Shown one piece after another: positions 1 through 9,250 of a stretch of DNA of 26,000 nt. This DNA comes from Adiantum capillus-veneris. Taxonomy: Eukaryota; Streptophyta; Polypodiopsida; Polypodiales; Pteridaceae. Both the position numbers and the translations under genes were made by a program. The stretch is taken from the NCBI GenBank assembly GCA_014529385.2, contig CM043962.1, forward strand, positions 42,533,598 to 42,559,597, written 5' to 3'. A model generated the notes under the pieces. It made no database searches and was not told where the DNA came from. It worked only from the letters and a program-made list of their open reading frames with translations. Numbering within the stretch: position 1 is the first letter of the stretch; each line of letters starts with the position of its first letter.

Positions 1-659
1 ATACTTGATCAAGACATTGTAAAGACCACATTTCGCACTACGTTTGGTCTTTACGAATACATTGTCATGCCTTTTGGCTTGACCAATGCACTACCCACAT
101 TCAACCACTTGATGGAGAAGCTATTCAGTCCTCATCAAACCTTTACTGGAGTGTTATTTGATGATATTATCATCTACTCTAATTCACTAGATGAACACAA
201 GCAACACCTCCTCAAATTCTAAGAGAGAATAAACTTTATGTTAATCGAAATAAAAGAGAATTTTTCTTGCAAGAGATTCAGTATTTAGGTTACATTATCT
301 CTCAAGATGGCATCCAAATGGACCCATCAAAGTTAGAGGTAATAAAAGGATGGTATAAACCAAGGAATCTTCATGAACTAAGAAGCTTTATAGGTATGTG
401 TGCATACTATAGATGCTTCATAGAAAAGTTCTCACAAATTGTAGGACCATTACATGACCTAACAAAGAAAAACATTAGGTATACATGGTCTGCCAAGGAG
501 AACAATGCTTTCGAAAAGCTTAAAGAAAATCTTATCTCTCAACCTGTGCTTACATTGTTGGATCTCTCAAAGCCATTTGAGGTCCAATGTGATGCTTGTG
601 GTGATTGCCTTGGAGCTGTTTTGCTCCAAGAAGGGCACGCCATAGCCTATGAAAGTTGA
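1..659 (+). pseudogene. Ty3/gypsy reverse transcriptase fragment
   Basis: This part would copy element RNA into DNA. Frame 1 from the first base gives the fingers/palm region, with the MPFGLTNA motif near 67-90 and the catalytic FDD motif (FDDIIIYS, at 157-180, in place of the usual YFDD or YIDD). A stop at 220 follows a small deletion, after which the frame resumes one register away with the connection region: the YLGYIIS motif, then the LRSFIGMCAYYRCFI thumb motif near 376-420. The reading ends at a TGA (657-659) after an AYES motif, where relatives continue with Arg; a CGA to TGA change explains it. The N-terminal palm is missing at the window edge. Confidence 0.92.
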
Positions 660-950
660 AGGCTCGACCCTGTTGAGCAAGCTCTAGGCATATATGAAAA
701 GGAACTCCTCGCAGTTCTACATGCCGTAGACTCATGGAAGCACTATTTAGTGGGGACTTCTTTCATTCTGCGAACGCATCACCAAAGTCTTAAGTACTTC
801 ATGATGCAGACCAAGCTCTCCGACAAACAAATGAGGTGGGCAAATTTTCTTTCACAATTTCATTTTCATATTGCTCACATTTCTGGCAAGCATAATCAAG
901 TAGCCAATGCACTCTCAAGACAGCCGAGAATGAATGCAATTTCCATAGCA
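660..950 (+). pseudogene. Ty3/gypsy RNase H remnant
   Basis: The frame continues directly after the TGA at 657. It shows the YEKELLAVLHAV motif near 693-728, then TSFILRTHHQSLKYFM near 756-803, then the HISGKHNQVANALSR motif near 876-920, which is the conserved C-terminal end of Ty3 RNase H. This domain removes the RNA strand of the RNA/DNA hybrid. Upstream, FEVQCDACGDCLGAVL (about 577-624) is its N-terminal beta-hairpin, with a Cys between the Asp and Ala-type positions of the usual D-A-S motif, so the same domain spans the stop. Confidence 0.9.
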
Positions 951-1079
951 ACTCACAATGATCTATCTTCTATGATAGATGAGTATGCTATTGATCACAA
1001 TTTTAGAGATGTGATTTCAGCCCTTGCATTAGGGAAGAAAGAGGAACCATTTACTTTACAAGATGGTTATCTTCTCTAT

Positions 1080-2220
1080 GGCAATAGACTATGCGTTACT
1101 AACTCACTACATGAGAAAGTAATGTATGAGTCTCGTGCTCCTCCTTATGCGGGGCATAGAGGGATGCAGTCTACCCTAAAGGGGATTGCAACATATTTCT
1201 ATTGGCCTACCATGAAAGCAAACATACAAGAGTAAGTTTCTAAATGTGTGGTATGCCAAAAGACAAAGGTTGATAGAGGGAAGCAACCTGGATTACTTCA
1301 ACCTTTGCCAATACCTAATTCACCATGGGAGAGCATATCCATGGATTTTATCTTTGGATTGCCTAAGTCTATCCATGGGAATACGGGAATATGGACGATA
1401 GTAGACAGGTCTAGTAAACAAGCTCATTTTATACATGTCAAAAGACTCTCAAAGCCCATCAAATGGCAACCCTCTTCATTTCACAAATCTTCAAGTACCA
1501 TGGCTTGCCAATTTCCATAGTGTAGGATAGAGATCCTAGAATGACCAGTAATTTCCGGAAGGGTCTCTTTGAGAATCTAGAAACAAGGCTAAATTTCTCT
1601 TCGGCCTATCACCCGCAAACGGATGGCCAAAGTGAAATAGCTAACCTAATAATTCTCAATCTACTAAAAGCCTATGTAACGGAAGTAGATCAAAGTTCCC
1701 AATGGGAGAAGTACTTACCCTTAGTGGAGTATGCCTACAATAACAATGTACATACTTCCATGGAAAAAGCACCTTCTAAGGTAATTGAGGGAAGATCAAA
1801 AAGTCCCCTGCTACTTAAGGTATACGGGAAGACCTTCGCTGTGCAGATGAGTATAGCCGAGACCTACAAGAATCTTTCCAAAAGATTGAGGATGCTATCT
1901 CTATCTCACAGCAAAGGAAAAAGGTTGTTGCAGATAAGCATAGAAGAGCCCAAGCCTTTAAAGAAAATGATTGGGTCTTACTTAAATTTCCCAAGGCACG
2001 ATTAAGGCACGTGACGGGCAAGAATCCTACGAGACACCAAAAGTACTATGCTAAGTTAGCAAAACGGTATTATGGTCCCTACCAGATTCTCCCACTTCAA
2101 TCCTTAACATTCTATACCAATCGTCAGCCTTCTTGCTCAAAATCAAGCTTAAAGCCAATCAATGAGATGGCCTATAAACTCAAGTTGCCCAGTCATTGGC
2201 TCATACACAATGCTTTCCAC
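1080..2220 (+). pseudogene. Ty3/gypsy integrase remnant
   Basis: The zinc-binding domain is seen as AGHRGMQSTL (around 1150-1180), YFYWPTMK, and a CVVCQKTK pair of cysteines at about 1246-1269; a TAA at 1233 interrupts it. The first histidine of the HHCC set seems to be Tyr. The catalytic core has the first Asp in SMDFIFGLPK (about 1339-1368), the second in DRDPRMTSNF (about 1526-1555) and Glu in QTDGQSEIAN (about 1616-1645), so the DDE triad survives across a frameshift near 1454 and a TAG at 1523. After another shift near 1842 the C-terminal part (DWVLLKFPKARLRH, GPYQI) is clear. Confidence 0.9.
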
Positions 2221-2222
2221 TA

Positions 2223-2474
2223 AAACCTTACAAAGGAGAGCCACCTCAAGAATCAAATATTGAAGACCCACTGGAGATCGAGGACCAAGAAGAGGTGTTG
2301 CAGCCCGAGTCCATTCTCCGACATGAAGACAAGGTATTAAAAGGCGGTAAGGCTATCCGATGATATCTTATTAAGTTTAAGAATTATCCTTTTGAAGATG
2401 TTAGATGGATGCAAGGCATACAATTAAAGGATAACCTAAACCTCGTCAATGCTTGCAATGCTTCCCTAGAGTAA
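2223..2474 (+). pseudogene. chromodomain at the integrase C-terminus
   Basis: After the LPSHWLIHNAFH motif the frame shifts and gives KPYKGEPPQE, a Glu/Asp-rich linker, then PESILRHEDKVL, a TGA at 2361, and YLIKFKNYPFEDVRWM. The order of a short beta-strand, a basic turn and the Y-L-I-K-F-K-N-Y-P motif with a following Trp is that of the chromodomains that direct integration of plant chromoviruses to heterochromatin. The reading closes at a TAA at 2472-2474. The aromatic cage looks partly degraded: the Glu-x-x-x-Trp end reads Asp-Val-Arg-Trp. Confidence 0.85.
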
Positions 2475-2828
2475 GCAAATGTACAAATGTTTAAAATGAA
2501 CAGAGTTTTTTTCTTATAAGACTCTCTTTTTCTTTATTGTGCACAAATGTGAAGTAGTATGCATGCTTAGATCAAGTTTGCGGAGACGACGTGTCCCAAA
2601 CACCAAGTAGAACTTGTCACTCTACTATGGAAGATTGATAGGACTAATGTGCAGACATGCTTGCGGCAGCTTAGGCTCTCAAGTGCCAAATGGGCTAGTC
2701 ATCCATTCTCGAACGATGGCGTACGGTAACATAGGGATCGTCTACCCACTAGAAAAAAGGACTAATGAATAGGCTTTATCTTCTCTACCTCATAGTCGAG
2801 GACGACTATGATTTCAAGAGAGAGGTAA
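2475..2828 (+). other. non-coding gap between pol stop and 3' LTR, with polypurine tract
   Basis: No reading frame fits here. It ends with a purine-rich run at about 2814-2828 (AAGAGAGAGGTAA). The preceding string GTCGAGGACGACTATG (from about 2797) resembles the sequence seen just upstream of the 3' LTR in many plant Ty3/gypsy elements, so I read the purine run as the plus-strand primer. Confidence 0.6.
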
Positions 2829-3202
2829 TGTCATAATAACTACTATCTAATTCTCCTAAATGATTTTCTTATGTTAAACTGATCATTTAATATGGGAAAG
2901 TGCCAGGGGTGAAAAGGCTAGAATATTGGTTAAGCTGGCAGACTGGCCACAATAGGGATCAAAAGGAGGGAAAATAGGGATCCAAAGGGGGGGCCATCTG
3001 CAAAAGAGCAATGTGTAACAATGGGCTTTAAAGACCCTAAGGTTCAGCCCATTAAGACTTCCAAAATGCTAAGGTTCCAAAATTCAAAGGTTGTGTCCAA
3101 TGGTCAAAGCTTAGTAAAAATGGGATGCTTTGTGTGTGTACCAAAAGTCTTCATAAATCCTACAAAAGAGGGGGCGAGCCTTGCAAGTAGGGGATGAGAG
3201 AG

Positions 3203-3203
<1 letters not shown>

Positions 3204-3252
<49 letters not shown>

Positions 3253-3258
3253 ACACAC
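3204..3258. repeat. (AC)n microsatellite
   Basis: An AC run of about 27 units broken once by a T at 3248. It lies inside the probable LTR. Alternating purine-pyrimidine runs of this length can form Z-DNA and are prone to length changes. Confidence 0.97.
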
Positions 3259-3290
3259 TCACAAGCCTCCTTTACTCAAAGGGAATGAGG

Positions 3291-3670
3291 GACACATGTC
3301 AGCTCCCTAGGCCAGATGCCCACAAGGTGTACTCAAATCCTATTGGATGGCCATGGAGGTGGACCAATGAGAATTAGGCTAGAGTAAATCAAGTTTAATT
3401 AATTTAAAAACACTTAATAAAATAATCAATAAGAATTAATCTCTTAGAAGACTCTTGGACAGTCTCCCAAGGGGTCCAATGAGCATTCAACAGCCAAATG
3501 GCTTGCCTGATTCCTATTGGCCAGGAGACAAAGGGGTCCAATGTGAGTGTAGTTGCATTAATTCATTACCTAAAGCTCTCACAAAAGGGGAACGGTGGAC
3601 ACATGTCATAAGGCTATCACTTATGCTCTTGAAATCCTATTGGCTAAGCCTGGAGAGGTCCAATGGGGTG
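3291..3670. repeat. diverged repeats with paired ATTGG and CCAAT motifs
   Basis: Two units about 307 bp apart share GACACATGTCA (3291-3301 and 3598-3608), then CCTATTGG (3339-3346 and 3636-3643), then a GG(T/A)CCAATG motif about 20 bp on. A third CCTATTGG (3513-3520) and extra GGGTCCAATG motifs lie between them. CCAAT and its complement ATTGG are common promoter boxes, so these may be LTR promoter repeats; that role is inference. Confidence 0.65.
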
Positions 3671-4380
3671 ATAGCATGAGCAAATAGCAAGAGGGGTCGA
3701 CCAAGAGAGAGGGGGGGCTGAATTTTCAAAGGCATTATCTCACACACAAGCTCATGTGTGAAGCAAGAAGACTCTCTCTCTCTCTTTCTCAAGATTTAAT
3801 GGAAAGCTTATCACCTACTCCAAGCTTGTGAGAAGGGAGGCCTACACCAACAACTCTTGGCTTTGTGATGAAAATCCAACCAAGAGCCAAGCTTCAATGC
3901 ATGCTCATCTCCTCTACCATGCTAATTACTAAGCTATGCTATGCTAATATGAGTGATTATGTGAGGAGATGTAGATCTTTCTCGTAAGACTACTTCTTCT
4001 TCCTCTCAATCTACTCTCATATCCCGCTAGCTCTCACCATCTTCGAAGGTGTGTGAGGTCTTGGGTTTGAGACCGTGAGGGAATTGATGTTGTGTTTTAT
4101 AAGTGTTTTGCTTGGTGCTTGAAGCTTTCATCTTCATTGCACTAGGCTAGTATTGAACGAACACAAAAGCTCTTTTTCAAGAGGTTAGGTGGATGTCGAA
4201 AACAAAGGGTGTGATTCACAAGACTTCATTGAGAAAATAGTAGAGGTAACCTTTAGAAGGTAGGAGTTGAAGATGTTGATTGCAAATAATGTCCCTTTGT
4301 TTCTTAAGCAAAAGACATTAGTGACAAACCAATTTTTCTATTTTTCCATGCATGTGGCAAGCTTGTTCGTAACACATGAT

Positions 4381-4852
4381 AATTTGAACTCATCCTTGAA
4401 TATCATTCATGTCCTAGATACATAATGCTTTTGACATACGAATGTGACTAAATCTTGTTCCTCAAAACTTGAAAAGTATTTTGAATTTTGAAGCCCAAGG
4501 GATTCACTAGTAATACTAGGGAGGTGTCACTTGTGTGCACCAAAATTGTCTTGTTTACCCCTATTTAAGAGACTCTCCTTTGAAAAATTTGTCTTTTTTG
4601 CCATATAAACCCCTTATTGTACACTCATGTGATATAACTCAAGTTTTGAATGTTCTCTTAAATTTACAATACACTTGTAGCCTTTTCATTTGTTTGAATT
4701 AAATATATGTTTTGAAAGGTTCTACCTCAAAAGATAGTAACGAAAGTTTGTAGCTTTTACATTTTTCCATGCATGTGGAAACACGCCTACGGCCATGATA
4801 GAAAATAAATTTTTTGAGATACAATGTTTGTAGCAAGTTATCTAGTCCATTG
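4381..4852. other. AT-rich spacer, no gene seen
   Basis: No frame longer than noise. A 17-bp string (TTTTTCCATGCATGTGG) at about 4341-4357 recurs at 4762-4778, which may be a trace of an old duplication. Confidence 0.6.
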
Positions 4853-4986
4853 GTTATCTATATTTTAGTATATAAGGTGAAAGTTCACTATGTAGGCCAT
4901 AGGAGAACATAGAATTATGTAGGCCATAGTGAACTTTCAAAAAATTATGTAGGCCATAGTGAACTTTCACCATAGTTATCTATATT
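4853..4986. repeat. small foldback unit bounded by a 12-bp direct repeat
   Basis: GTTATCTATATT occurs at 4853-4864 and 4975-4986. Between them, GGTGAAAGTTCACTATG (4876-4892) is perfectly inverted at 4955-4971, and a 27-bp string is repeated directly at 4913-4939 and 4943-4969 with a 30-bp period. This could be a tiny insertion with terminal inverted repeats and a target duplication, or a local rearrangement. No coding capacity. Confidence 0.8.
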
Positions 4987-5602
4987 CTAATGGCTTCAAA
5001 ATATATATATTCGCTAGCTATATAGTACAAGGACACATATATTCGCTAGCAAAAGAAAAACACATATGTATCAATGTATACTCGACCATCTCTTTATATA
5101 TCGACACTAAAAGTCTTTTGACTTTTCATTTTCATGGGTCTTTTCATTTCATAAATTCGCCTTTCACTTACGCAATCAAGATGTTTTTCATATGACCCAT
5201 ACTATGATGATTTAGTAGATTCAATAAATGTATTGCCTTGGGTAAATTGAAAATGTTCTCTATTCACTTTCTATGAAAATGTGTTTTTCATAATTTATTC
5301 TTCCCACCTAATGAGAGGAAAGTATATCACAGAACCCTACAAATCTATTTTGTTTGGGTTGCATTTGCAAAATCTTCTAGCGGGTGCACCTTGTAGGTAT
5401 GTAGGTGTATTATGTGTGCTCGACAAGTTACAGATTTACACTTACAAGAGGGGCATCTTAAGTCAATTTTCATAAAACAGTTACAAGTCCATGAAGAAAG
5501 TGGATTGGTTTTAAGGCACTCCACAAAATATATGAAGGGAGTTCATTATGAGTCTCTAATCGCACTTGATAAAGAGAATTTTGTAAGATGCACCCCTCAA
5601 GA
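4987..5602. other. AT-rich spacer, no gene seen
   Basis: Only short frames without recognisable motifs, and many stops. The string ATATATTCGCTAGC is present twice near 5005 and 5036. I do not assign a function. Confidence 0.55.
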
Positions 5603-6100
5603 AAAATCTTGATATGCAGTTAGAATAGCTTAGAGTGCCAATTGTTTGGGGCACTTCTAACAAGTGGTAGTTTGAGGAGTGACACAAAGTCACCAATTTT
5701 CGCCATGGAGACAAGATCATATGTGATCTCTATTTTTGTCTTTACATCAAGTTCCTAAGTTGTTACATCCTAAGATAGTTATTTATGTTTTCATAGTTTG
5801 AAACCACTAGTATACTTTTGTAAACATAATGCCACAAGAAGTTCATGGAACTACGTTGAGCAAAATCATGATATGCATTTGAAAAATAGATCAAAAGTAC
5901 CAATTGCTTGGGGCACTTATAAAAATGATAGCTAGTAGTCTTAAGTAAGTGATGGAAAGACCTCAATTTTTGTTGTGGAGATGAAATCACAAGTGATCTC
6001 TATGTTTGTCTTCAGAGAAAGTTCCTAAATTGATACATTCTAAGATAGTTTTTTATCATGTTATAGTCAGTTTCTGAAACCACTGGTGTACCAAATCAAC
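5603..6100. repeat. diverged tandem duplication, period about 260-276 bp
   Basis: Unit A starts AAAATCTTGATATGCA (5603) and unit B AAAATCATGATATGCA (5862). Both continue with the same order of motifs: TTGGGGCACTT, GTGATCTCTAT, GTTCCTAA, TAAGATAGTT and GAAACCACT (5800 and 6076). A partial third start may follow near 6140 (GAAGTTGGTGGAACTA against GAAGTTCATGGAACTA in unit A). Neither unit keeps an open frame, so the repeat is non-coding or a dead element of unknown type. Confidence 0.8.
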
Positions 6101-6225
6101 CAAATTTGGAGCTATTTTGACCATCAATGCAAGCACAATGCATTGAAGTTGGTGGAACTATTTAAAAGCATATACAAATCACAAAACCAATATTACTTTT
6201 TTTGTTAAGACTGTAAGTATAAATT

Positions 6226-6227
<2 letters not shown>

Positions 6228-6266
<39 letters not shown>
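6228..6266. repeat. (CT)n microsatellite
   Basis: Nineteen to twenty CT units. The Leu-Ser peptide readable through it on the + strand is an artefact of the repeat. Confidence 0.97.
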
Positions 6267-6269
<3 letters not shown>

Positions 6270-6289
6270 GAATGTTTGTACATATTTAC

Positions 6290-6890
6290 AGATATAGGAC
6301 GAGGCACAAAGTGGACTATCTCATCCTCATATCAATCAAAGATACAACATCCTTTCAGCATTTTGTTTCTAATGTCTGGCCAAGGTATTGTGGCACAATA
6401 TCTTTTAATTCCATCAAAAGCTTTTTGATTTCTCACATACCAAATTCATCGCAAAAACCAACATCTAAACGACATAATAACAAATGAAAATGAACCATCA
6501 TCAACTTTGTAAGTGCCAAATGCTAAAGAATACATTGTCTGGATCTTCTTCTCTAGCATTTCTCTAGCAAAGGGAGCACATTTTGCCCTAAGAGTCTAGA
6601 ATCTGCCCGATGTTTCTAACACATATCCTAAGCATGAGAACCCCTTTTTTCTTTACAACATGAGCAAGGGGCCACTTAACACCAAGAGAACGCTCAGTGT
6701 ATCTTTGCCCACCATTCCAAACAAGCAGTTCCTTTCTTTATTCTATGCATCAATAAGCAATTGAGTAGCATAGGATCAAACCTTTAGCAAAGAAGATTTT
6801 ATCCCAACCAATCATATTCCAACAACCATGAAAATATACAATAGAGTCCTAAATTTGTTGTCGGATGCATTCAGACCAAAAAAATCCCCA
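6290..6890 (-). pseudogene. LINE reverse-transcriptase C-terminal remnant, antisense
   Basis: Read on the - strand from right to left, and in shifting frames with stops, one meets a GWDKIFFAK motif near 6790-6815, typical of the region after the palm in plant LINE ORF2 proteins. Next comes a Cys/His-type stretch (CAPFARE then QTMYSLAF, about 6500-6570) that lines up with the zf-RVT domain, although several metal ligands are lost. Last is IWYVRNQKAFDG near 6405-6445, matching the W-x-x-RN-x-x-F end motif of plant LINEs. The upstream palm is not seen. The assignment rests on three short motifs in the right order; an unrelated match is possible. Confidence 0.5.
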
Positions 6891-6921
6891 ATTATCCAAA
6901 GTTTCAAGAGTGAGTTTGTTG

Positions 6922-6996
<75 letters not shown>
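6922..6996. repeat. (CT)n microsatellite
   Basis: About 36 CT units, the longest in the window. Frames crossing it give only Leu-Ser strings. Confidence 0.97.
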
Positions 6997-6999
<3 letters not shown>

Positions 7000-7738
7000 A
7001 TCACTGCAGCCGCTTATCCCCTTGCTTGGTGGTACCATTGGCTGCTCTACTATCTATGTGTGAGCCAGTTTTAGTTAAATATTGGGCTTTAATTCCTCTT
7101 GGATTGCTGCCATGCCCTGTGTAAGCTGCATGGATGCCACACCCTATGTGGCATCCATGCATCTATTCTTTGAGTAGGAACTTGTGTGATAAGGGTTTTG
7201 TCCAGGGCTCGTGTTCTGTAAGAAGGCTATGAAGGGGTTGCAAGATCTTCCCTTTACCTATACTTCGTGGTAAATATGAAGAAAAAGTTGAGCATGTGCA
7301 TTGTGCTTAGCCATGAGAAGCTTGCCTTACCAAAGGCTCTTTGAGACATGCAACCCACAAATAAGAGCTTTACAATGAAGCTTTCGTAGTGATGGTTGTA
7401 TTAAGTGGTTATACCATCTGCTAAAGTGGTTGTAACTAAAGGTACCAACATACGTGGGACCTCTTCAACATATTGATGCTTTGTGATCTACTTTTGTGGT
7501 TGTCTTCCCAATTGCACACAAATTTGGTTGCTTAATCTCATTTTTCATACTAGATAATGAGAGTTAAGGTGATTAAATCAAAACAATTCAATATGTTGAG
7601 AGTAAAAGTGGTAATTTACTATGAAAGTCCAAGGACAAGGAATCATAAAAGAAATTGAGACACAAGGAGTGCAGCCAGGAATCATGTTGTAATTTTGTTT
7701 TCTCTTACTAATACAAATCCTCACGTTTATGGTAAAAA
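6997..7738. other. spacer, no gene seen; contains a perfect hairpin
   Basis: No protein motif recognised on either strand. The one clear structure is the hairpin at 7127-7161. Confidence 0.6.
7127..7161. repeat. perfect 15-bp inverted repeat with 5-nt loop
   Basis: TGCATGGATGCCACA is followed by CCCTA and then its exact reverse complement. There is no U-run after it and no neighbouring gene, so a role as terminator or RNA gene is not supported; it might be the centre of a small foldback element. Confidence 0.9.
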
Positions 7739-8013
7739 AGAAGAATCTTAATAGAAATTAATGGATTTTAATTTCAACTTAGTCCCATGAGGGCTTCATC
7801 ATACAACAAGACCAAAGAAACCGTCGTCATCTTCGTCTTCCACAACAAAGAAGCCGTCACCATCAGCATCATCGCCTTCATCCTCATTCCCTGTAGCAAA
7901 CCCTTAGTCAATCATCGCATTCTTCCACAGCAGCAAACCTTGCGACGTGAACGTCCTCAACAACAAAGGTTTGACTCTCTTTTGCTCTCGCCCACCTTCA
8001 TTCAGTTCCATCT

Positions 8014-8025
8014 TGGTATCAGAGC
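8014..8025 (+). other. primer-binding-site match (tRNA-iMet), first of two
   Basis: TGGTATCAGAGC is complementary to the 3' end of plant initiator tRNA-Met. The equivalent place in the right arm has diverged (TTGGTTGCCTGAGC), so this could be a relic of a different element or a chimeric joint. Confidence 0.6.
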
Positions 8026-8126
8026 TCAGCAAAAGGTCCCCTCCCCGACGCGCCCAGATTCTGGGGCGTCACACCTCTGCTCTTCCCTCTCCCGTATCGC
8101 ACCGTGCACACACGCATTCTTTCAAC

Positions 8127-8138
8127 TGGTATCAGAGC
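8127..8138 (+). other. primer-binding site (tRNA-iMet) after an LTR end
   Basis: TGGTATCAGAGC follows TTTCA plus AC, which fits an LTR ending in CA with a two-base spacer. The same arrangement is conserved in the right arm at 20529-20540 on the other strand, so this is the real start of minus-strand synthesis for that LTR element. Confidence 0.85.
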
Positions 8139-8600
8139 CCCGAGGGAAGTTCCGACAGACGGCCTCGCAATGAGCTCGTCGGCTATGGTGGCGGCTATGG
8201 GAGCTTGGGGATCGAGCTCGGTCCGGATCCGGCAAGGAGAAGGCGGGTCGGGAGACTCCCGGAGCTTGGAGTCCCCGACGCGTGCAACAACCCCCCCCCC
8301 CAAAGATCAAGAGTGGAATCTTGAAAGGGCATGGAAATCTCTGCAGGAATGGGGATCTGTAGGAAACCGAGCAGTGTAAGGAAGCACATTGTAGAGCGAG
8401 TCTGCAGCAGCTGAATCGGGATCTGCAAGTCCATTGTAGGCAGTCCAAGGCTTGGAAGCACAATCGGGCCTAAATCCATAGCTGCAGCAGAATTCAGCAT
8501 GAGATGCGAGCATCGATTAACGAGCATTAGAGCAGTGGAATCGGGAGGTGAGCAGCCCATTGTGAGTAACCACATGCATTAAGAATTCCAAGCAAGGAAT
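8139..8600 (+). other. leader or decayed gag region after the primer site
   Basis: An ATG at 8170 opens a 70-codon frame rich in Ser, Gly and Arg, but the right-arm copy has stops at matching places (GAWGSSS reads GA-stop-GSSS there) and no gag motif is visible. The segment includes the C-run at 8291-8301. I take it as non-coding leader of a non-autonomous or dead LTR element; a very decayed gag start remains possible. Confidence 0.45.
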
Positions 8601-8699
8601 TGAAAGTAGGCAGCAGTGTTGTGATCAGCAAAGCAAGGAAATTCGAACAGGCAAGAGAGAGCGAATTGGGCCAGCACCACTACTATGAAGTTTTTGAAA

Positions 8700-9250
8700 A
8701 TGCTGACAAACAAGAAGCTTGTGTGTGTGGTCGTGCACACACACGCACACACATCGTGTTGAAGTCAAAGGGTGGGAGACTGTGTGATGTGCACACACAC
8801 ATACAGTCATAGACAGTTCAGTAGAAAACAGAATCAAAATTGAGTATTTTTTTTTCTCTCTTAAGGGTGTGTTCACACACACACACACACACACACACGC
8901 AAACAGAGCAGCAAATCGAGCTTGGGGGTTCAGAGAGTAGCTAAAGCAGGCAGGAATTGGGAGACAACGAGGAAATTGAGCGTCTGAAGCAAAACGAGAA
9001 GAGCAAGGGTGTGTGTGTATGTGTGATCCGCACGAGCGCACACACACACACACACAGATTGCAACAGAGAATTAAAATTGAGCCTTTTTTTCTCTCTAAG
9101 AGTGTGTTCACACATACACACAAGCTCGGGCGCCGACAAGCGAGAAGGGAGAGGATTTGTGTGTAAAATACACACACATTCTCGTTTCTTGGTCACGGAG
9201 AAAAATAGAAAGCGTGTGTGCTCTCGATGTGTGCGAGCACACATAGGCAT
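8700..9250. repeat. leader with serial TG/CA dinucleotide inverted repeats
   Basis: Short GT runs alternate with AC runs so that each pair can fold on itself, for example GTGTGTGGTCGTGCACACACAC (from about 8719) and the GTGTGTG...CGCACACAC pair at about 9008-9050. A larger unit recurs: CAAAATTGAG, a T-run, CTCTCT(T)AAG, GGTGTGTTCACACAC at about 8834 and AAAATTGAG, T-run, CTCTCTAAG, AGTGTGTTCACACA at about 9073. The right arm keeps the pattern. A CA microsatellite lies at 8874-8898. The Cys-Val and His-Thr peptides readable here are repeat artefacts. Confidence 0.8.

Larger units (their letters stand above)
1..2474 (+). mobile_element. Ty3/gypsy chromovirus, decayed 3' half of pol (left end outside window)
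   Basis: Reading left to right, the + strand carries reverse transcriptase, RNase H, integrase and a C-terminal chromodomain, which is the order of a plant Ty3/gypsy chromovirus. LTR, gag and protease lie beyond the left edge. The frame changes near 219, 1454, 1842 and 2223, and in-frame stops occur at 657 (TGA), 1233 (TAA), 1523 (TAG) and 2361 (TGA). Each stop sits inside an otherwise well kept domain, so this is a mutated copy and not a set of separate genes. It cannot make a polyprotein. Clade within the chromoviruses (Tekay, Reina, Galadriel or CRM type) is not resolved by eye. Confidence 0.93.
2829..4380 (+). mobile_element. probable 3' LTR of the gypsy element, right end undetermined
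   Basis: The sequence begins TGTCATAATAAC directly after the polypurine tract, as expected for an LTR. It has no coding potential and carries an AC microsatellite and a set of ATTGG/CCAAT repeats. The 5' LTR is outside the window, so neither the true length nor a target-site duplication can be checked; the right limit given is only where I stop seeing LTR-like features. Confidence 0.4.

Noticed and set aside
3204-3258. CRISPR-like array
   Set aside because: Simple dinucleotide repeat without spacers; no CRISPR array occurs anywhere in the window.
2829-4380. Exact right end and size of the gypsy LTR
   Set aside because: No second LTR or target duplication is available in the window, so any precise end would be a guess.
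6224-7124. Leu-Ser repeat proteins on the + strand
   Set aside because: They are translations of CT microsatellites and have no other protein-like content.
8104-8575. Overlapping frames of about 90-126 codons around the primer site
   Set aside because: Several frames are open on both strands at once because of GC-rich low-complexity DNA; right-arm copies carry stops.
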